This document shows, one piece after another, positions 57,608-64,000 of a stretch of DNA of 64,000 nt. The stretch spans positions 41,159,501 to 41,223,500 of the forward strand of contig NC_090698.1 of assembly GCF_040954835.1 (NCBI RefSeq), read 5' to 3'. The notes beneath the pieces are model-generated. The model had not been told where the DNA came from. It worked only from the letters and a program-made list of their open reading frames with translations, and did not search any database. Origin of the DNA: Lepisosteus oculatus (Eukaryota > Chordata > Actinopteri > Semionotiformes > Lepisosteidae). Numbering within the stretch: the first letter of the stretch is position 1; every line of letters begins with the position of its first letter. The position numbers and the translations under genes are program-made.

Positions 57608-58294
57608 TCTTCATCTACTCCTGCATACTGCGGTCTTTTCATAGATAGGTCTCAGACTACAGACATAGTAACATTAAAAAAACAGTACTTTTTAGTAGAA
57701 TGCACTGAGAGAAATTCAAGCACAGTAAATCCCAAATGCCCTCTTTAGATGTATAACCAGTCCCATGCAGAAAGAGATTTCTCTTTATGCTCTTAACACA
57801 ATTTGTTGCTCCCATGAATTTTTATGTGCAGTGCTTATGCTTATGTTGAAAGAAAAAGGTCTCTCTACTTGCCTTACAACCAAAATAAGTAATGTGCAGT
57901 CTAATAAAGATAAACACATTCTTCGGTTGAAATGTTACAGAGACTGGCATAAACAGATTCCCAAATTTGGGAGGAAGAAGGGCAGCGACTTCTTACACGA
58001 TTGTGTAGACAAGTACAGCAATTCCGGTCTGTGAGATATCAGCTCTTCACTGTTACATTTTGTGTTAGCCCTTGATTGGGGAAGGGGAAGGTTTAATGGT
58101 GTATAACTGAGGCTAGTTCATTTAGTTAGTCTAGTTGTGGGCCTGGCCTTGACAAACCTGTTGTGTCTTTATACAGGCAAGCAGTCTATAAGAATAACCT
58201 ATCAGAATGTATAGTTCATTCGTGCAATAGAACAAACCACCATTTATGTTTGTGCAGTAATGACAATTGACCATTTTACCACTGAGACATAGAG

Positions 58295-58421
58295 CAGGGG
58301 TCCCCAAAAAGCTGTTCAACTGGTTCACTTAAGCTAAAACTGATCCAAGTCGCTAAGAGCACAGCTGGACTGAAAGTGTGTAGACACACTGGCCTTCCAT
58401 AATTAGAACTTGGGACCCCTA
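58295..58421. mobile_element. Short hAT-like MITE (possible)
   Basis: The ends CAGGGGTCCCCAA and TTGGGACCCCTA are near-inverted and resemble Charlie-type termini. The flanking 8-mers ACATAGAG and ATGTAAAG match at 5 of 8 positions. Weak. Confidence 0.4.
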
Positions 58422-58742
58422 ATGTAAAGGATTAATATAGCTGAAACAGCCAAGAAACGCAACCTTAAGTTTAAGACAAGTATTAGATGAGGTAAAAATG
58501 TAGTAAGAGCTGTGTATGCATGAAAATCATCCACAACACATTTGATTTCTGGAGTTTGCATTAATGTACGCCTCTTTGACAAGGTCATCATTGCAATTGA
58601 GAATTCTTTCTCAGACCTGATTAAATAAAGCATTGCTACAGACCCCTCCCCATTGCAGAACCTTCCCAAAATCATGATGTCACCTTGAACAGAAGTCAGC
58701 AAGTCTTTCATTGTCTTTCCTGTAGTGTATAATACACTATAA

Positions 58743-60173
58743 CAGTGGTTCTCAAAGTTTTTGGACCAAGTACCACCCCTAATCCAACCAAAGCATCCAA
58801 GTACTACCTACAAGTCATCTTCTCATAGGAACCCCAGAAATTCTCAATGACCAACATGAGCGCGCGTGCACACACTCACACATACATATAATAAATATTA
58901 TAGTAATAAACTTAATTTGATATAGCGCCTTTAAAGGTGGCTTCTCAAAGTGTTTTACAGAAAAAAAAACATTAACAACAACTAAAAAAAGCACCATTTC
59001 AGTGAGAGGGGTGAGCCTGTTTAGTTGAGCAAAGCAGATGTGAATTAATTTTTCGAGCCTTGATACAATTCACAACGGAGTCTAACATATTAAATCGTCA
59101 GGCATTTTCTTGACGGCAAAGATCTCGCGGTGGATGTTGTAATGCGTACATTAATTTCTGGAGCAACCAATCTAATTCGTGCAACTACACCGTTATGTCG
59201 GCTTGTCATTGCTCTAGCACCGTCTGTACAAACTCCGACGCATTTTATCCAGTCGAGGCCATTCTCTTCGATAAATTCATTCAGAAGCTGAAATATGTGC
59301 TCTCCTGTAGTTCCTGTTGGTAGCGGTTTACAGAGTAGAAAGTCTTCATGGGACATGCCCTCAAACTCGTATCTAACGTAAACGAGCAAATTGGCCAAAT
59401 CGACTACAGACTCATCTAATTGCAGTGAAAAACATCTGCTCATCTTAACGCGCTCTATCAGTGTACTTTTGATATAATCCTTCATTTCAATATTTCTATG
59501 AATGACTGTGTCTTTCAGGGGGAGGGGGGCAGCAGGTCGAGCTGTTTAGCAGCTTTTTCTCTACACATAATACGTGTCAGCTCTTTTTCCAACGGTAAAT
59601 AAGGTTCTTCTAAAATAGTGTAGCTTACCTGCTTTAGCAAGCTTGCATTTTTCCGCGTTTCCATTTCCATTTTTATTTTAGTTTTTATTTCATGTGCATG
59701 GGAGCGAAACAGAGACGTTCAGTGTATTTTTCTCAAATTAGAACAGTTCTTAAATATTTAAAGTTAGCACGCTTTCGTGTGCTCACAAGATTATCTGCGT
59801 TCGTAGCACGTATTTCTATGCATTCCTGTGTTTACAACGTTGGCATTGTTCCAAAATCCCGCACATTCTCCTTTCTCCCTATTTGCTGGAGATACAGTAG
59901 CTTTTTTTAAGTACAATTGGTCATTTGCATCCGTAGCACGCATTCCTATAGAGTGGTATAGATTACAGAGTATTTCTTGTGTCCACTGAACCATTAGCGC
60001 GCACTGTATCGTGGTACGTAGGCTGCGTATTCGACACGTATTAAAATACAAAATATGAAAACCCGTCCCGATTTTTCTGCGCACACAACACAGTTCCAGG
60101 GTCATTTGGCGTACCACCTGGCGGCACGCCACGTACCACTGCTGGTACGCGTACCACAGTTTGAGAACCACTG
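58743..60173 (-). mobile_element. hAT (Charlie-like) transposon copy 3, best preserved
   Basis: 1431 bp. Ends CAGTGGTTCTCAAA and TTTGAGAACCACTG, flanked by a perfect 8-bp target duplication CACTATAA (58735-58742 and 60174-60181). The minus strand at 59485-59090 has a 131-codon fragment of a hAT transposase core, with [38 protein letters not shown], and ECVG-type [12 protein letters not shown]. There is no complete transposase, so it is non-autonomous. Confidence 0.92.
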
Positions 60174-60202
60174 CACTATAATATTAAATTAGACACAAAA
60201 CT

Positions 60203-60735
60203 GGGCAGCTGTGAGCCTGGTCAGTACCTGGATGGGAGACCTCCTGGGAAAAAACTAAGGTTGCTGCTGGAAGAGGTGTTAATGGGGCCAGCAGGGGGCG
60301 CTCACCCTGTGGTCTATGTGGGTTCTAATGCCCCAATATAGTGATGGGAACACTATACTATAAACAGGCGCCGTCCTTCGGATTAGATGTAAAACCGAGG
60401 TCCTGACTCTCTGTGGTCATTAAAAATCCCAGGGCGTTTCTTGAAAAGAGTAGGGGTGTAACTGGCCAAATTTTCCATTGGCCCTTACGAATCATGGCCT
60501 CCTAATAATCCCCCTCCATGAATTGGCTTAATTACTCTGCTCTCCTCCCCACTGATAACTGGTGTGTGATGAGCGTTCTGGCACACTATGGCTGCCATTG
60601 CACCATCCAGGTGGATGCTGCACATTGGTGGTGGTGGAGGGGAGTCCCCATGACCTGTAAAGCGGTTTGAGTGGAGTGTCCAGAAAAGCGCTATATAAGT
60701 GTAAGCAATTATTATTATTATTATTATTATTCATG
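60203..60735 (+). mobile_element. 5S-derived SINE, near full length
   Basis: The head AGCCTGGTCAGTACCTGGAT then GGGAGACCTCCTGGG matches the 5S rRNA internal control region. The body ends GCGCTATATAAGTGTAAGCA then an (ATT)n tail. It starts only about 20 bp beyond the hAT copy at 58743-60173. Confidence 0.85.
60716..60733 (+). repeat. (ATT)n tail of the SINE
   Basis: Six or more ATT units. Confidence 0.85.
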
Positions 60736-61071
60736 TAACATTGAAACAGATGAGGAATGTTTCTTATGTGTAGTAGTGAGGTTTTCTGTTTTAGGCTTGT
60801 CAAACAACTGTAACGAGGTTAATATCTCCCATGAAGTCTGTATTAGCACTCATAATTGTTGTGCTGAAGCTATCCTTCAGGGAGTCTCTTCAGATATGAC
60901 TATCCTGCCTTTAGCTCATTGAGTTCAGCTCACAGGTTATGAATTATTATCATAAGTGTTTTCTGTGAGTTGGCAATGATGTTGAAATTTGGCAGTGAAA
61001 TCTAATGATGCTGGATGGCCTCTGACTGCCCTAGAGACTTGCCTAGTGTTGCCAGAAGCAGTATTTTAAGT

Positions 61072-61145
61072 AGTTAGCTGCGTCGGCATGCGTAGGCTGC
61101 AAGGGAACAGGTAACCGGTTTATTCCATGATGAAAAGAGAAAGGA
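61072..61145. repeat. Foldback repeat, left arm fragment
   Basis: GCTGCGTCGGCATGCGTAGG, CTGCAAGGGAACAGGTAAC and TTTATTCCATGATGAAAAGA, as in the other copies. Confidence 0.65.
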
Positions 61146-61848
61146 AAGGCAGTATTTTGTCAACTATGATAAAAGCTGGTGAATTTGTGTGCCTTACAAA
61201 AAACATCACCTTTTATGAGCAAACACACAAGCACACGCATGCTGTCACATTTATTGTTAATTCATATTGTGATCCGTATAAAGTGCTTCTCAGACCAGTT
61301 AATTGGTTAACACTGTATAATTAACAATAAAAGATGGAAAAAATGATTTTTGTTTTATTTTTCTAAAGTAGTTCGATGTATATCTTCAAATCAACTGAAC
61401 TTTTCTTGAACTGCAGTGTTGCACTTACTTTATCCTAAACTGAAGTGTTTTCAGATGTTAGTGTAACAAATCATTATTGACATCTAGATTACTTTCCTCA
61501 GATTTATAATTGGATTGAATCAGTTTGAAACAGAAAAAAAATCAATTCCTTGGTTTCTTTTTAACATTATTGCACTTTGCTCCTAATAACGTCACATGGA
61601 CCACATTAAACATTGCATAACTTTTATTTCATTTTTGTGTTCTTTTAGTAAAATATTTTTTTTGCAAAGACACAAGTCAAAAATACAAATTAACCTTTTC
61701 CCTTGAAGAATAGTTCAAACACCAGACTTTTTCAGATTTGCATTCTTTAGATAACTGAAAAGCTGAAAGATGTCTGTATTTTCTTTGATATAAGAATTCA
61801 ATTCAGAATGTCTTCTCGGCAGAAAACAGAAGGCAGTTCCTGCGTTTC

Positions 61849-62118
61849 CATCCATCCATTTTCTAATCCTCTTATCCAGTAGTGGGTTTCGGAGGGAGCT
61901 AGAGCCTATCCCGATAAGCAAAGGACACAAGACGGGATACACCCTGGACAGGACAGAAGTCCATCTCACAGACACAAACACACGCTGACACTAGGGTTAT
62001 TTTTTTACAGAATCCAATTAACCTACGAGTATGTCTTTAGACTGTGAGAGGAAACCAGAGCACCTGGAATAAACCCATGCAGACAAGGAGAGAACATACG
62101 AACCCCACACAGAGAGTC
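61849..62118 (+). repeat. CCATTTTCTAACC dispersed repeat, near full length
   Basis: TCCATCCATTTTCTAATCCT, GGAGCTAGAGCCTATCCCG, GGATACACCCTGGACAGGAC, AATTAACCTACGAGTATGTC, GAGAACATACGAACCCCAC. Confidence 0.75.
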
Positions 62119-62119
62119 A

Positions 62120-64000
62120 TTTTCAAAAAATATATTTTATTACTATTGATTAACTGATCATTCATGACTGACCGTGTTATACTTGAGTGACTGTGCCTGT
62201 TGAATAAGCACTAAATCACCTCCTAGTGAAAGAGTTTGTTTGGCACCGACGAGGAGGTAATAAAAAGGACCTGTACAACCTTATTTATGGTGAAGACACT
62301 AGTGTGTTGGAGCCATACTTCAGGTGGATTTACAAGTAGTAGAGCTGAGTCCTGTTTAGCAATGATTCCAGGTATTGTACAGTCCCCGATAGATGTCCAT
62401 GTGGCACGGATGTGCAGAATGATACAATTGTGGTGCACAGTGAACAAATCAAAGGGGAGCTGCCAATCTGATGGGCACGAGTGTTGTTACTACGGAGCTC
62501 CCCAGTAATTGCTGGCAGCTACATTTAACCTAAGTTGATCCTAATTCTTGCTTTGGTAATTTGTTACAGCTATTGTTTATTTCTCAGTACAGTATAAAGT
62601 TGGATTCAAATAATGGAATTATATCACTTAACTGTTTACAAATACAAATATAATTGTATACAGTAGGTTCCATCTCTCTTTTTTTTTTGCTTCAGAGCTC
62701 TTAATTTCCATAAAGTAGTTAAATATGAAGATGCCAATCAAGCTGTTGTCAAGAGGGAAGATAAGTCTTAGAAAAACAAAATGATACAAATGGATTGTTT
62801 GGAGAGCAAGAAAGTGGGATATATTTTGCAGTGTAAATTTTATTCTTGCAAATATTAGAATATCATATATATATATACGTGTGAAGGTAGTTTATAACGA
62901 TTTTACAGTGCAGTACAATTCTTCCAGACAGCTTCTGTTTTTCTTACTTCTAAAAATGTAAGTTGACATCAGGGCACAGTGTTGCATGAAGTTAACAGAT
63001 TTTGTGAGATAGAGAGAACCACAATATAAGAAGTATTTCTTATTTGTGCAATAAATCATATCAGCGATCACTGTTGTGAACTACTCCGTAGTATGATGAC
63101 AATTTGATAGCAGCAGTTTTAAACAGTAGAATTCTCCAATTTTTTTACCTTAACAATGCCTTCAGTATCATTTCTAGTTTTGGATTTGTCATTTCGACTT
63201 ATGCTTTAATTTTGTCTTACCCTCTAAAGACATTTTAGGAAGCAGCTTTTGTGCAGTTTTAAATTTAAAGGTTTCAAAACTTTTCTGCTCCAAAGACCAC
63301 TTGTGCACATTGCATTTTCTTAATAGAGAATATTTAGGACTTCAGTTCAGTGTATACATTTTTTAAAATGTATTTATTAAAGACTTTTCCCATATGGCAC
63401 CAAGTATCTGAGGTACTATTTAATTAAAACTTGCAACAGGGAAGAGTCAGAATTGTACCTTGCCTACATGAGCAACTTGCTGGCTGAATAAAAGTAGAGA
63501 TAATGATATGGCATACATTTCAGACTTCTGGATGGGTGTGTCTGTTCAGGACAACGTCTTTGTCTTTATCTTCATAAGTTTCGTAAGAAATGGCCTTGGG
63601 TTATCTCTGATAAGATGTATAACATCTATTACTTGCATATTATATAGGCCGGGTATTGACAGCATGATAATGAATAAAGCAGTGCCCACTTAAATTGATT
63701 AAGATAATAAAGATATCCTTCTAATAAGAAGTATTGTTCATAATAACCTCAGTCTCACCTTTTATGCTTTGAGTCATTTTTATTTGTTTGATATATTAAA
63801 ATGTACCAAATAGCAAAACCTCAACTTTAGTTTAGCCAGAAATGATAGTGCAGTTACTCTCTGTTTTGAGTAGTGGGTTGTGCTTTGTTTAGCTCCTCAA
63901 AAGAAAACACAGTTTCAGGTTAGTTTAAATTTGGCAAAAAGGTTGCTTTTAGACTCCCAAACGTTAGGATGGTGAAAGTCTTAAATTATTTTCATTCACT
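62120..64000. other. Probable LNPEP intron 1, nothing recognised
   Basis: AT-rich. The stretch at 62223-62510 has open frames on both strands and somewhat higher GC but no family signature. A short (AT)n lies near 62862. Confidence 0.3.

Noticed and set aside
62236-62508. Overlapping open frames on both strands
   Set aside because: No similarity recognised and no gene context; could be an old repeat.

Overview
The window is eukaryotic, and by its content a ray-finned fish. Genes are split into short exons with GT/AG junctions, introns are AT-rich, and the interspersed repeats are of fish types (5S-rRNA-derived SINE, tRNA-derived SINE, hAT copies, a Rex1/CR1-like LINE). The repeat mix suggests an early-branching (non-teleost) lineage such as a holostean, but that is an impression from repeats, not a proven assignment.

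Left part, minus strand (1-6760). A partial immunoglobulin-domain gene enters from the left edge. Its short signal exon (1567-1603) and single C1-type Ig exon (230-538) resemble pre-T-cell-receptor alpha (PTCRA). A degraded LINE copy follows (about 3950-5217). Next is a complete two-exon beta-defensin gene encoding 62 aa, with a TATA-like box and a polyadenylation signal.

Centre, plus strand (9260-45470). Two complete tandem M1-family aminopeptidase genes of the ERAP1/ERAP2 type lie here: copy A at 10276-28617 (18 coding exons, 939 aa) and copy B at 31810-45262 (18 coding exons, 932 aa). Coding exons 2 to 17 have identical lengths and phases, so the pair arose by duplication of a whole gene. 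Both keep GAMEN, HELAHQ, the distal Glu zinc ligand and the catalytic Tyr. They carry Ser (A) or Ala (B) at the S1-pocket position that is Gln in human ERAP1 and Asp in human ERAP2. Each gene has a candidate non-coding first exon just downstream of an interferon-response-like (IRF) motif.

Right part (45470-64000). A candidate first coding exon for LNPEP (IRAP), the third member of the vertebrate ERAP/LNPEP cluster, is at 48710-48734 on the plus strand. Everything to its right would then be its long first intron, filled with repeats and lacking any other gene I can support.

Functionally, the window groups a possible T-cell-development receptor, an antimicrobial peptide and antigen-peptide-trimming enzymes. 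Three hAT copies of about 1.43-1.45 kb, a nested hAT-in-SINE insertion, and palindromic foldback elements make up most of the recognisable repeat content.
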